Shown: one piece after another, positions 1-9,599 of the stretch
Layout of the letters: each line of letters opens with the position of its first letter
Numbering within the stretch: the stretch's first letter is position 1
NCBI GenBank assembly: GCA_024362935.1
Contig: JANCRA010000114.1
Coordinates: 248,001 to 312,000 of the forward strand
Direction: 5' to 3'
DNA: 64,000 nt
From: Setophaga petechia
Lineage: Eukaryota > Chordata > Aves > Passeriformes > Parulidae
Position numbers and translations under genes: made by a program
Notes under the pieces: generated by a model
The model's input: the letters and a program-made list of their open reading frames with translations, nothing else
What the model was told of the DNA's origin: nothing
Databases searched by the model: none

Positions 1-737
1 ACCACAGCCAGGTGAGGGAGGCAGGTGGAAAAGGCTTTGTGCCGTCCCTGCTCAGAGGCGATCCTCAGCACAGCCCTGAAAATCTGCACATAGGAGAAAA
101 CAATGAACACAAAACAACCAAATACCAAAGACACACTAACAGCAAGAAGCCCCAGTTCCATGAGGTAGGATTTGGAGCAAGAGAGTTTGAGGATCTGTGG
201 GATTTCACAGAAGAACTGGCCCAGGACATTGCCATGGCACAGGGGAAGGAAAAATGTATTGGTCGTTTGTAGCAGAGCATTGAGAAAGGCACTGGCCCAG
301 GCAGCTGCTGCCATGTGGGCACAAGCTCTGCTGCCCAGGAGGGTCCCGTAGTGCAGGGGTTTGCAGATGGACACGTAGCGGTCGTAGCACATGATGGTCA
401 GAAGGGAAAGTTCTGCTCCGATGAAGAATACAAAGAGAAATAGCTGAGCAGCACATCCTGTGTAGGAGATGTCCCTGGTGTCCCAGAGGGAATTGTGCAT
501 GGCTTTGGGGACAGTGGTGCAGATGGAGCCCAGGTCGCTGAGGGCCAGGTTGAGCAGGAAGAAGAACATGGGCGTGTGCAGGTGGTGGCCGCAGGCTACG
601 GCGCTGATGATGAGGCCGTTGCCCAGGAGGGCAGCCAGGGAGATGCCCAGCAAGAGGCAGAAGTGCAGGAGCTGCAGCTGCCGCGTGTCTGCCAATGCCA
701 GCAGGAGGAAGTGCCTGATGGAGCTGCTGTTGGACAT
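1..737 (-). CDS. Olfactory receptor, OR14-like (gamma class), 3' end beyond window
   Basis: This is a seven-transmembrane odorant GPCR of sensory neurons, read on the minus strand from ATG 737-735. The frame stays open for 245 codons to the window edge, so the end of TM6, TM7 and the tail are missing. Visible landmarks are an N-terminal NSS glycosylation site at residue 3, the TM1 GN at 40-41, LHTPMFFFL at 53-61, the TM3 Cys95 and the extracellular Cys177 that usually pair, MCYDRYVSICKPLHY at 116-130 (the DRY region), and KAFSTCLPHL at 234-243. No stop or frameshift was found on codon-by-codon reading. The sequence style matches the large avian gamma-c/OR14 expansion. The exact orthologue cannot be named. 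Confidence 0.93.
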   Translation of the reverse strand, partial: MSNSSSIRHFLLLALADTRQLQLLHFCLLLGISLAALLGNGLIISAVACGHHLHTPMFFFLLNLALSDLGSICTTVPKAMHNSLWDTRDISYTGCAAQLFLFVFFIGAELSLLTIMCYDRYVSICKPLHYGTLLGSRACAHMAAAAWASAFLNALLQTTNTFFLPLCHGNVLGQFFCEIPQILKLSCSKSYLMELGLLAVSVSLVFGCFVFIVFSYVQIFRAVLRIASEQGRHKAFSTCLPHLAV

Positions 738-1689
738 TTGTTTCTGCCTTGGCATGGGGATCTGTAAGAAAAGTAATAATGGAATAGTTGTGTTTGGAGA
801 GGACTTTAATATCCCAGCACAGCCTGGGGGCACTTTCCCCCCACTGCCTGCCCAGGGCTCTGCTGCCTGGAGCTGTCCCTGCCAGCAGCTGCTTCCCTGT
901 GCCCATAGCTGTGCCCTGCCAGTGCTGCCAGAGCCCAGCCCAGCCCTGGGGGCTCAGCTCTGCCCTGCAGACCCCTCCCAGCTCAGGCACTGCCCAGGTG
1001 CAGCTCTGGCTCTGCAGGCTCTGATGGCAGTGTCAGAGCAACCCTGAGGAGGCTGGAAAAGTGACACTGATGCTGCCTCTAAGGGGCCCTGTGCTGATTT
1101 CTGTCATTGCCTGGTTTATTCAGATCTGTGAGATTTTTCTTCTTTTTCTCAACCTGAACTGAGAGATAAACATCTATATGCAGTTTCCTACCCCAGCAAC
1201 CCAGAATAGTAGAATAAAAAGCAGGATTTCCCCTTTTAGGCAGTCCCTGCCATGCTGTGCTCCCTGTGTAATCTACGTTGCAATGTTCTGGAGTTAAATA
1301 CCATGCTGGGAGCAGTCCTCAGCAATGCAGCATCCTCCCCACACAAGGAGAACACTTCCAACCCGGACCAGCTGTCTCCTCCCACCCAGACCTTGTCCCC
1401 CAGTGCTGGGAGCAGCTGCCAGGGCTGGCTGAGAGCTGTCCCTGGCAGGCAGCAGAGTCCCTGCCCCAGCACAGCGCCCTGGGCTGCAGGACCCTGCTCT
1501 GCAGGACAGCCCTGGGCACCCCTGGCTGCTCTGCACAAGAGACAATCAGAGAATGTACTCACAGGCTCTGCAGGCATTGGGACGTTCCAGCTTGAGGAGA
1601 TCACTGCAGGAGCTGCAGCTGCATTGTCCTGCAGCCAGAGGTTCCTGTGCCAAGGGCTGGCAGTGATTGTGCCCCAGGCACTTCTCAGC
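738..1689. other. OR upstream flank, no gene seen
   Basis: This is moderately GC-rich sequence upstream of the receptor, with many CCCAGCCCTG-like words typical of bird OR flanks. A non-coding 5' exon of the receptor could lie here, but nothing in the sequence fixes it. Open frames here show no family features. Confidence 0.5.
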
Positions 1690-1945
1690 ACCTTCCCAGC
1701 CCTGACTGATTGAAGCTCTCTGTGCCTCTGTGCTGTGCCCGGGCTGGCTGCAGGCAGTGCCCCAGCCCTGCTGGGCTGGCAGAAGAGCTGCTCATCAAGA
1801 GAAATGTGCTTTTGAAGCTCTTCTTGCTTACCAGGAGCTGCCTGTGTGCCAGGAGCCCAGCCCAGCTCAGCAGCACAGACACAGCACAAGGACTTGAATG
1901 AGCCTCTGGGGCTTTGTGCCCAGGCCCTGAACATCAGTCCCTCAG
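1690..1945 (-). repeat. Dispersed GC-rich repeat, inverted relative to 9285-9530
   Basis: Reverse-complemented, this stretch aligns well with 9285-9530. Shared words include CAAGTCCTTGTGCTGTGTCTG-type runs and the following GCTGAGCTGGG. The two copies flank the ERV cluster in opposite orientation. It is not recognised as a named transposon; it could be a repeated OR-flank segment. Confidence 0.6.
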
Positions 1946-2400
1946 AGGGAACTCAAGAAACCTTTCATGAAATCCAAGTCAGAATCCAATTTCAAAGTTT
2001 CTTAGACTTTTAATGGGTCCCACTGAGGAACACGACTGAGAAAGTGTCCCCAGGCCCCAGGCAGAGCAGAGAACTGCAGGCAGTGATGACAGGTGGGGAC
2101 AAAGAGAAGCCAAGTCTTGGTGCCCTGGGCCACAGCAGGGTCTGTGCCACCAAGGGCTGTGAGGAGACACCTTGTCCTGAGGCCCTGGGGCCTCCTGGCA
2201 CAGCCCCAGCCAGGCTGGGCACTGTCAGCCCCTTGTCCTGCCCTCAGCATCCCCCCCTAGCCCACATGCCAGTGGCCTCAAGGATCTGCTGGAAGGAGTC
2301 CCTGGGGAGCCTTGCTCAGCAATGGCCCTGGGGGCTCCTGAATGCTCCCTGCAGGGACTGCAGGTTTTTCAAAGGACTTTGGCTTTGGTTTTTGCCTAGG
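1946..2400. other. No gene seen
   Basis: This is unassigned mixed sequence between the GC-rich repeat and the three-unit tandem repeat. Short open frames on both strands overlap each other and lack family features. Confidence 0.4.
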
Positions 2401-2800
2401 AGTCTCTGAGAGGTTTGTGCAATCATGGCCTCCAATTATCTGCTGTAATTAGTCCCTGGAGAGGCTTTGTCAGTAACACTCAATAATACTTCAGGTTACT
2501 TTAGTTATTTTAAGGTACTTGGTGTTTCCCTTTTGATTCAGACTCTGGGAGAGCTTTGTGCAATTATGGCCCCAATTATCTGCTTTAACGAGTCCCTTGA
2601 GAGCTTTGTACTGACACGCAGTGGGGCTCATTAAAACTTTGAGATACTCAAGGTTTTTAAGGTACTTTATGGATTTAAGAGTACTTTTAGGTATTTTCAA
2701 GGATTTTCCTTCCCACACTGAGTCTCTGAGAGGTTTTTGTGCCATCCTAGCCTCCAATTCTCTCCTCCAAGGAGTCCATGAGGATCCTGTGTTGGGTATC
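2401..2800. repeat. Diverged tandem repeat, three units of about 140-180 bp
   Basis: Units begin near 2401, 2541 and 2721. Each carries CTCTGAGAGGTTT or a close variant, then TGTGCAATnATGGC, CTCCAATTnTCTnCT and an AGTCC core. The units differ at many sites, so the array is old. It lies next to the polypurine tract of the minus-strand ERV relic and may be part of a decayed LTR. Confidence 0.6.
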
Positions 2801-2816
2801 TTCCCCCTTTCTGTTT
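2801..2816 (-). other. Polypurine tract of minus-strand ERV relic
   Basis: On the minus strand this reads AACAGAAAGGGGGAAG. It follows the membrane anchor and tail of the env relic, which is where a plus-strand primer site belongs. No clean LTR start follows it. Confidence 0.5.
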
Positions 2817-4063
2817 TACAACAAAGATGGAACTGAAAGAATTTTGTAAGACTTTCTAAAAGCATCCAAACAAACATGGGACAAGTAACAATACAACAAC
2901 AACCACTAAGAGAATTAATAGTCCTGCTTTAGCTAGACATCATCCAACCCTTTAGTCCCTTGGATTGGAAGAGTTTATTGAACCAGTCTTTGTTTTCCAC
3001 TTGAAGCTTCTTGAACCCTTCCTTCAGTACCTGAATGCTCTTGTGGATTGACTCGCTGTGGCTGCAGAGGTTCCTGCAACACATGCCCTCAGAGTCTACA
3101 CAGCCATGCCCATGTGCCCAGAGTAAAAACTCTATGGCTGTTCTGCAAGGTGGCATGTCTGATGGTCTCTGTGTCTGAGAGCAGGCCACTCAATGTGAGG
3201 GAGGTAGCATTGGTTTGCTTCCTTAACAGGCACCCAAGATGGTCTCATTGTCCTAAAGCTTTAGCTGCAGCCACCCAAGGAAGTAAGATGGAGGCTGCTA
3301 TTCTCTTGTTTTGGCTCCAATAGATGACATTATCTTAGCAATCAGATTCAAAGTAGTGTGTAGATCTTTTGCTCCATTTCTCTGGCCATGAATAATTTTC
3401 ATGTTGGGTGCCAGCAAGGTAAGCCTCCCCAACTACAAGGTCCACCTTTGATGTGTAAAGGGACACCAGGCCATGCTCTATCTCTGCAAATAAGAAACAC
3501 ACCCTGCAGCAAGTGGAGTAGGTAGCTGCTGGACCAAGAAATTACGGAAAAAGTGTAATTACACTGTTGGCTTTGGTTTTTGTGAGTGGGATGGTATGGG
3601 GAGACCTCTCTCCTGATAGTTTCTTTTTTTCTTGTAATTTTGTGTCTTTCACCCTCTTCCTATCTCAGACAGTAATAAAACCTTACACAAAAGTCCATTT
3701 TTACAGAGCTGAGAATTTGTATCCCCTAAACTCGAGTGGTGCATGCAGGAGCTTCTGGGTCCAGTAGTCCCAAGCACTGACAGGGTTGCTCTTCCATTTT
3801 CCATCAGGATTGTCACCTCTCATACTGCAGATGGCATCCTCAGCTATTGGCCAGACATCTGTAGGCAACCCCACTGGGCAGGTGGAGAAGGGGTCGTCAG
3901 GGCTAGCGACAGACAGGCACAGGGTGTCTTGTTTCATGGCTTTTCCTAGAGTTATCCATACCTTGTGCTTTGTGTTTTTGAGGGCTACCCATCCACTGGC
4001 GAGGAGCATGGTTGCAAACAGGCTGAGGAATGTGAGTAGAAGCTTCTTATGTGTCATCTTCAA
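2817..4063 (-). pseudogene. ERV env relic, betaretrovirus-like
   Basis: This is a remnant of a retroviral envelope gene. The 5' part (4063-3701) is a 120-codon open segment with a signal-peptide-like stretch (KLLLTFLSLFATMLL) and surface-subunit words DTLCLS and PFSTCPVGLP. Related words occur in the better-preserved env at 60658-61920. The middle is frame-broken but retains a DRAWPG/KGGPC block near 3500-3420. The 3' part (3189-2929) has the transmembrane-subunit motif C-X6-CC, followed by ESIHKSIQ. A valine/leucine-rich anchor follows in another frame near 2900. Several stops and frameshifts make it non-coding. Confidence 0.8.
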
Positions 4064-4150
4064 AAGAATTGTCTCGTCCAGGTGCTAGAGTCACTGTCTG
4101 GTGGGTTTTGTCTTGGGGTGGACTTGATGGCTCCTTTGGAGAATCCCCAC

Positions 4151-4620
4151 TCAGTAGCTGCAGGTAGGGTTTGATGTTCTTGTTCTGGATACACCAAGGT
4201 CCTTTATCACAAATGGTCTCATTGTGGCAATTTGGTCTTCGGGTCCTTTGATGTTAATGAGTTCTGCACTTTGGAGACTGTCACTGTCACCTCCATTCTC
4301 AGACAATATTCCTGCAGTAGCTGTGAACGCCCAGTTAGGAGCCCACTTGGAATGTGAGATACCTGTCACATCTGCTCCCATGTCCACAAGCCCTGTCAAA
4401 ACAATCTTTTCATTGTTAAGTAATAGAGTGCAAGTGATTTTTGGTTGATTGTGATTTATCACCTGGGTGCACATCCCTAGTGAAGTGTCACTGGCATCCT
4501 GTTTGGGGAGTATTATGGCTTGGGCAATTGTTAGTCCTTGAGGTATAAAACAAGGTGGGTTTGGAGACAGGGCCAGCACTGTCATTTCTTATTGTGAGGT
4601 CACTGATAGTACGGATGGCA
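4151..4620 (-). pseudogene. ERV dUTPase end and protease relic
   Basis: The minus-strand frame carries PPCFIPQG then IAQAIILP, which is the C-terminal strand of a betaretroviral dUTPase. An aspartic protease domain follows, with active-site region GLVDMGADV at residues 66-74 of the 144-codon open segment. The usual Asp-Thr-Gly is Asp-Met-Gly. The frame ends at 4151, and the env start lies only about 90 bp downstream, so reverse transcriptase, RNase H and integrase are absent between them. The N-terminal dUTPase part is broken by stops upstream. The relic most likely belongs to the same element as the env at 2817-4063. Confidence 0.75.
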
Positions 4621-4999
4621 ATATGAAAAATCATTCAGTCCTTGGCAGTTTTTTAAGATTAATAGTTCATGGGGCCAGTCTTTGGGCCCCAGCTGTCCTG
4701 TCAATATTGCAAAATAGTTGGTTAAAACAACAGATTCTGTACTCACCAACTCCAGTTTTATCCCTGGTGACAAGATGGTTGGCTACTGGGAGATGAGGTG
4801 CTGGAGTTGGTGCCATGCGGTCTATAATGGGTGTTTGCCTTTCTTGACCTTCATCAATTGTAGGCATTGTCGGCTTGAACAGCTGTGTCACAGCGTGAGG
4901 CCCCCTTGTGCTCCAGTGGAAGTTTTTTGATGGGGCTTGGTGTAGTTACCTTTTGAGAAATTCTACCTCATTTGATGTTGATTATCCCGTAGGGACCGG
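4621..4999 (-). other. Undetermined ERV-like sequence upstream of dUTPase relic
   Basis: A 74-codon minus-strand frame (4891-4667) and flanking stop-broken sequence precede the dUTPase relic, where the end of gag or the start of pro would lie. No diagnostic motif such as a CCHC knuckle was found, so assignment rests only on position. Confidence 0.3.
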
Positions 5000-5666
5000 T
5001 GTCTTGGTTTGGAAAGACAGGTGTCTGCATAATAAAGGCAGGAGCCTCCCTTAAAATGGAAAATGTAAGCCCCCTCCTCCAAATTGCTATAGTTCTTAAA
5101 TTAAGGGGGGCTCTCAGGCAAAGATTTGGGAGCAGGAATAAAAGCTCTTTCTTAGGGAAGAAAATTAAACAAATAAACAATGCAGTAACACAAAACAGCA
5201 CTGACAGAGTCAGAATATGACCTGACACCCTGTTGGTCAGGGTGTTGGTAGCAGTCCAATTGAAATGGTGGCTGCAGTCCTCCTGGAGTGGCAGATGTGG
5301 TTCTGTTGGAGCAGTGATCCTGTAGAATGGTTTAGTCTTCCTCTGAAGATCCAGTGGTGGTGTAGATAGGCCTGGTCTTCCTCTGGGAATCCAGTGGAAA
5401 AGGCTCTTCTAGTGTCCCAAAATCTCAGATCATATCCCGTTAGGAATGTTTGGTTCCTCCCTCTGAGTGGAGCATCTCACAATGGGATGATGTAATTTTT
5501 TCAGTCCTGCAGTGACACTCAATGGACTATTAATGGCAGATGTCTCCCCAGAGGGAGGGCTGGTTTGTGGAAGAGATAAAGAAAACTGCCCAATTCACAA
5601 AAGATAATTGCTCCACGTCTAACAGATGGCAAATAGAACACACACATTGCCTTGCAATCCAGGACA
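5000..5666 (-). mobile_element. ERVL-type solo-like LTR, passerine family
   Basis: The plus-strand left end is TGTCTTGGTTTGG and the right end is CCAGGACA, an imperfect inverted terminal pair. The internal sequence, including the 'CCTGACACCCTGTTGGTCAG' block, resembles a common passerine ERVL LTR recognised from general knowledge. The minus strand is taken as sense. The flanks (ACCGG left, TTATC right) do not form a target-site duplication, so it may be truncated or rearranged. Confidence 0.65.
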
Positions 5667-5689
5667 TTATCTGCCCCTTATCGTATTTC

Positions 5690-6065
5690 CATCAGCATCA
5701 CAATGAAACCTTATACACGGTTCTTACTTAGGACTAGGTTTCCCTGTGGTACACAATGGCTTTCTCCATCTTTCTGCATTACCCCCCACGTGTAACCAGG
5801 TCCTTGAGCAAAAACACTTGGACGGGTTTGCCCTGCCTGCAGTGGGATTAATACAAACAGTCTTTCCTAAAATACCTTTCATGTGTATCACAGGAACTTT
5901 GTCTCCATCCACTGTGTTAAGGGGTTCAGACTGGGCAGGACCAACTCGATTGAGGGACCCTTGGGTGTTGACCATCCAGGTGGCTTTTGCTAAGTTCACT
6001 TCCCAGTTTCAAAAAGTCCCTCCCCCAAGTGCCTTCAGGGTAGTCTTAAGTAGTGCGTTGCACTG
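5690..6065 (-). pseudogene. Retroviral integrase C-terminal relic, frameshifted
   Basis: The minus strand carries a segment resembling the C-terminal DNA-binding region of an integrase: a conserved NTVDGDKVPVIHMKGILG block near 5900, then a +1-shifted continuation with a GPGYTW-like word near 5790. There is an upstream stop near 6010 and at least one frameshift, so it is dead. It lies upstream (in minus-strand sense) of the dUTPase/protease relic, the reverse of normal gag-pro-pol order. It is therefore probably from a different element or from a rearrangement. The class is uncertain. Confidence 0.5.
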
Positions 6066-6086
6066 TTAAACTTTCCCAGCAGCTGG

Positions 6087-6433
6087 TGTGTTGGAAGAAT
6101 AGTTAACAAAGAACTGGAAAAGTACAAGATCGTGGCTAATCTAAGTCAGTACACCTGCAAGGACACGGTGGCCTTGAAGCATAAGCTGGATTCTGATAGG
6201 AAAAATGCTGTAATTGAAAGAGACATGAGAAAAAGGAGATGTAACGTCTAAGGTATGAAGAAGAACTGATAATATAGTATAACCAATAGACTGTTTAGTT
6301 TCCAGAATATGTATGAGCTTATTACCTGTTGTGCATAAGAGTTTGATGCTCTATTCGATAAACGAAGCTTGCTGATTCTCATATTGAGTGTCTCGAGCCT
6401 TCCTTGCAGCGCGACAAATGGCCCGCTGCGACA
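6087..6433 (+). repeat. 5' LTR of plus-strand ERV
   Basis: It starts TGTGTTGG and ends GCGACA two bases before a Lys-type primer site, which fixes the right border well. The left border is chosen at the first TG that follows the integrase relic. A TATA-like GATAATATAGTATA occurs in the middle. Confidence 0.6.
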
Positions 6434-6435
6434 AC

Positions 6436-6453
6436 CGGCGCCCGAACAGGGAC
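6436..6453 (+). other. Primer binding site, tRNA-Lys type
   Basis: CGGCGCCCGAACAGGGAC matches the complement of the 3' end of tRNA-Lys3 at 17 of 18 bases; the only difference is the first base. This primer use fits betaretrovirus-like (ERV-K group) elements. Confidence 0.85.
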
Positions 6454-6693
6454 CCTGCTAATGGGGAGTTTGAACCTGGGAGCCACGGTCGGGTGCAGTA
6501 ATCCGTGTCGGTCCCCACGCAGCGAAGGAGGCAAAAGAGCAGGACTCTGTGCTCCAAGCGACCCTAAAGAGGAGTCTCGGAAGGCAAAAGAGTAGACTCC
6601 GTGCTCTGGGTGACCCTACAGAGGGGCTCAGCCGACTACGCGCCGCCGAAGTCTTGCAAAGCTTCAACAGCGCACTGATCAGATTAGAAGGTA

Positions 6694-6860
6694 ATGCAGA
6701 GACAAGTGGCGTATAAACTTTTGAAATGCTTTTTAGAAAAGCGGGGACTATAGACTACCGACTTAGGAAAAGAACTCCAGAGATTACTTGCATATGGAGT
6801 TGCAAAAAAGTGTTTTGCAGTGTGGGCGCTGCAAGTCACACGCACAAGGAGTCAGCAGCC
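6694..6860 (+). pseudogene. gag matrix-domain relic
   Basis: ATG 6694 opens a short frame that stops at TAG 6751-6753 and continues in the same frame as TTDLGKELQRLLAYG. This resembles the start of a betaretroviral matrix domain (KLLKCFLEKRG then a helix-rich stretch). The ATG lies in AGGTAATG, which also looks like a splice donor. The retroviral character fades where the CpG-rich block begins. Confidence 0.55.
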
Positions 6861-7214
6861 ACGCTGTGATGGCGGACGCAGCCGCGGCTCGGGGCGCGGC
6901 GGGGCTGTGCCGCTCCTGACTCGGCCTGGGCGCCGCGCCATGGAGAGCAGCTGCGGCGGGCGGCTCGCCTGAGGCGGGCGCGGGCGGAGAGCTCTCCCGG
7001 CGGCAGCGGCGCGGGGAGCGGAGCGCCACCACAGTGGGGCTGCGATCTGCACCGCCGGGGATGCTGCGCTGCAAGTTCGGGGCGCCCAGAGTCAGCCTGC
7101 GGCGCGTCTCGCCAAACATGACGCCCAGCAGGGAGGGGCGCCTCACTCCGACACAAGCGGCGGCCCGAGAGCCGAGCGCCTTCCCAGTGCGAGCGCTTCT
7201 CCCTCTGCCCCTCA
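6861..7214. other. CpG-dense block inside the ERV
   Basis: This stretch is very rich in G, C and CpG (for example GCGGCTCGGGGCGCGGCG), unlike the AT-rich ERV around it. Frames on both strands are short. It could be a proline/alanine-rich part of gag with unusual base use, or a host CpG-island piece carried by the element. Confidence 0.5.
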
Positions 7215-7425
7215 GCTGGAGGGGGCCTCAGGTTAGACGTAGCAACCTCAAGAGACTGTGCCTTAATAGACTACAAGCCGCAACCTATCCAAACAAAAGT
7301 CAAAGAGCCTGCTGCAGCAAGCAGACAACCAGTGAGAGCTTTGTTGATTGGATGCTCGTCTGCCAGCATGTTAGAACATATTATTGTTGTTAGACTAACT
7401 GGTTGCAATTCGCATTGAGCCTTTA
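7215..7425 (+). pseudogene. ERV dUTPase relic
   Basis: One plus-strand frame reads LRLDVATSRDCALIDY, then after about 25 residues RALLIGCSSASM. These match in order the substrate-pocket strand (usually AGLDL) and the later GRSS motif (here GCSS) of retroviral dUTPase. The first pocket residues are altered. This domain is typical of betaretroviral pro. Protease and reverse transcriptase do not follow. Confidence 0.55.
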
Positions 7426-7551
7426 AAATCACCTGTATTAGTACAGACTTTGAACATCAGAAGCCACAAATAGACTGAGAGACTGGAAAAAAAAACCCTC
7501 TCATGTAACTCGTCATTTGACCAGCTGTTTTGCTGTAATAGGTGTTTTATA

Positions 7552-7640
7552 GTGGAAAGAACTAATCAGACTCTGAAATTGTATTTTGAAAATTTTAAAA
7601 ATGCTAAAGGTGTGTTAAAACGATTATATAAGTATTGTTT
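7552..7640 (+). pseudogene. Integrase core-end relic
   Basis: The frame starts with VERTNQTLKLYFENFK, which resembles the helix around the last catalytic Glu of a retroviral integrase (ERTNQTLK). It decays within 30 codons. The sequence between it and the dUTPase relic is too short for RT and RNase H. Confidence 0.55.
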
Positions 7641-8649
7641 GTACCACATTATCTTAGTATTTTTACTGATCAAGTGTTTAAAAAAGTCCTGCAGAAGTTC
7701 GATATTTTGGTGGAGTTATATGTGTATCATTGCTCCTGCAAGTCCAGTTTAAGTATTAAGCAAGTAGACACGAGCAGCCATAGATGGAGCTGCCAATGTG
7801 GCAGATGCATAGGCAAGCTGCTCGACTTGATAACGAGTTATGTCCAGAAGCAAGTGCAAAAGTAGATTTTTGTTAGAACCTCCTGGAAGATCAAATGCTC
7901 CAATAATGTATAGATATATCGTCCTTAGAGTCTAGAGCATTAACTTTACAAGACATACAATCAGCCTACTTTTTGCAAAGATTTCAAACATTTAAATGTT
8001 TGAGGTGTAGTAAGTGTACCTTTTGTATCTTTTAAGTTTTGCTTGAATGTAGTAAATGTAACAACAAAAATATATTTATGCTAGACGTTTATGTTATGGT
8101 TTATGTGCAGAATGTTATAATGAACATCAGAGAAACTCTAATTAGAAAAGACAATTAGAAGCATTTATAAGTGAGACCATTTCTGTTCAAAAATATATAT
8201 CTATTGTTTGAGTATAGAGAACAAGCTTACCAGGCAATCGACGCTAACGAAATCTGCACGCATATTACTCTTTTAGCTTATTGCAAAAATTCCCGTGTAA
8301 TCACTTTAGAGTGTAACAAAAATGTATTTGTGCCTTACCCTCATTCTGTACTTAGTATTAAGTAGCATGCCGAGAATAAATATTAGCACCAACGTCGCGT
8401 ACAGGTTAACTCCCAAAGAAATTCAAAACCCCATTATTGAAAATATTTAGCTTACTTTTGTAAATAGTACTAGCACACCTGAGTTTTGTTTAAGCCTTGC
8501 AACAGCACAAAATCCTTTTCGTATCTGTCTTATAGCATATCCTCTAGGTAGTGAAAGCCTTTCTCTGTTTATCTCCCTAGCTTAAATCCCTTATAAAAGA
8601 AAGACTTTGCTAGTTAAGAATACTGTTTGCAATATAGTAGTTATTAGAA
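7641..8649 (+). other. Decayed AT-rich ERV interior, unassigned
   Basis: No frame longer than 76 codons occurs and no retroviral motif was recognised here. By position it should be the remains of the integrase end and the env surface subunit. Confidence 0.4.
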
Positions 8650-8934
8650 TTGCCTTTTCTTGTATTAAAGAGTGTAACACAATTAACCAATAAAGCTGGC
8701 ATTATAGTAAGCATTATAGCTTTGTTAGTAATGTTAATTTTGCCTTGCTTTTGCATGTGCTTGCAGAACATGGTGCAAAAGATGAGATCTGCTGCATTTA
8801 ATCAGACTATGCTTGTTCAACAGAAAAACGGGGGAAGCGTGGAGAGCTTTGTGGACACCTGGCTATCTGAGAAGGGTCACGTTGACATAGTACCACTGGT
8901 TAAGCTAGAAGGAGACAAGTACAGGAGCCAGTAG
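8650..8934 (+). pseudogene. env transmembrane-subunit C-terminus
   Basis: A 94-codon open frame holds a hydrophobic anchor (IIVSIIALLVMLILPCF) and a cytoplasmic tail with KNGGSVES. The tail reads through the polypurine tract into the LTR. The same tail motif occurs in the element at 14751-15442. The ectodomain is missing, so it cannot make an envelope. Confidence 0.7.
8822..8837 (+). other. Polypurine tract
   Basis: AGAAAAACGGGGGAAG lies directly before the 3' LTR and inside the env tail frame. This is the normal plus-strand primer position. Confidence 0.7.
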
Positions 8935-9204
8935 TCAGTGTCCAATAACAGGCAAGGACATTGTGCCCTCGGTGCAACATTAGGATAGGAAGGAAAATCT
9001 TTGGCAGAAATGTGAAGAATAGTTTTAATAGATTAACTACAAGAATGCAGAAGTAGGCGTAGTTGGCTGATAAGTAACTAACCAATAATGAGCTTGCCTT
9101 TGCAATACGTATGAGTTTCATTAACACCAATATAAATATGTGTACCTATCAATAAAGTTTGAGATTCGCTGATGGCTTATGCTAAGTCCCGTGTTTCTTC
9201 CACA
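8838..9204 (+). repeat. 3' LTR of plus-strand ERV
   Basis: It begins CGTGGAGAG; the homologous LTR at 14751-15442 begins TGTAGAGAG, so the T has mutated. It ends CTTCCACA. It contains CCAATAATGAGCTTGCC and AATAAAG (near 9151), both shared with the related minus-strand LTR. Confidence 0.65.
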
Positions 9205-9284
9205 GATTCCCAACAGGGATCTACTTAAAGTACAAGAAACTTCAGTGCTTCAATCTTACACTGAGTTCTTGGGAAGTTCTTTGA

Positions 9285-9530
9285 GCACACTCTGAGAGAC
9301 AGGGTCTGATGCAAAGAGCACCAAAGCCCCAGAGGGTCATTCAGGTCCTTGTGCTGTGTCTGTGCTGCTGAGCTGGGCCGGGCTCCTGGCCCAGAGGCAG
9401 CTCCTGGCAAGGGCAGCGCTGCAGAGAGACAGCTCTGGCCAGGAGCAGCTCCTGTGCACAGCCCAGCAGGGCTGGGCCACTGCCAGGGCCCCTCAGGGAC
9501 ACCAGCAGGGCACAGACAGAGCTCACAGGG
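9285..9530 (+). repeat. Dispersed GC-rich repeat, inverted partner of 1690-1945
   Basis: It matches the reverse complement of 1690-1945 over roughly 200 bp, including TTGTGCTGTGTCTGTGCTGC. It lies just outside the right end of the ERV cluster. Confidence 0.6.
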
Positions 9531-9599
9531 GCTCAGCACTGCCAGGGGCTGTGGCATGGCCCAGAGGGGGCTGTGTCACAGCAGCACCTCTGCCGCTGT

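Larger units (their letters stand above)
6087..9204 (+). mobile_element. Heavily deleted betaretrovirus-like provirus, tRNA-Lys primed
   Basis: Ordered remnants run LTR, Lys-type primer site, gag matrix start, dUTPase piece, integrase core end, env membrane anchor, polypurine tract and 3' LTR. The internal region is about 2.4 kb instead of about 7-8 kb, so most of gag, pol and env has been lost. The two LTR regions resemble each other only weakly, and the flanks AGCTGG and GATTCC do not match. It is therefore an old or composite element, possibly made by recombination between relatives. Confidence 0.7.

Noticed and set aside
205..990. 261-codon minus frame near the left edge
   Set aside because: It is a shifted reading of the olfactory receptor; the receptor frame itself is open from 737 to 1.
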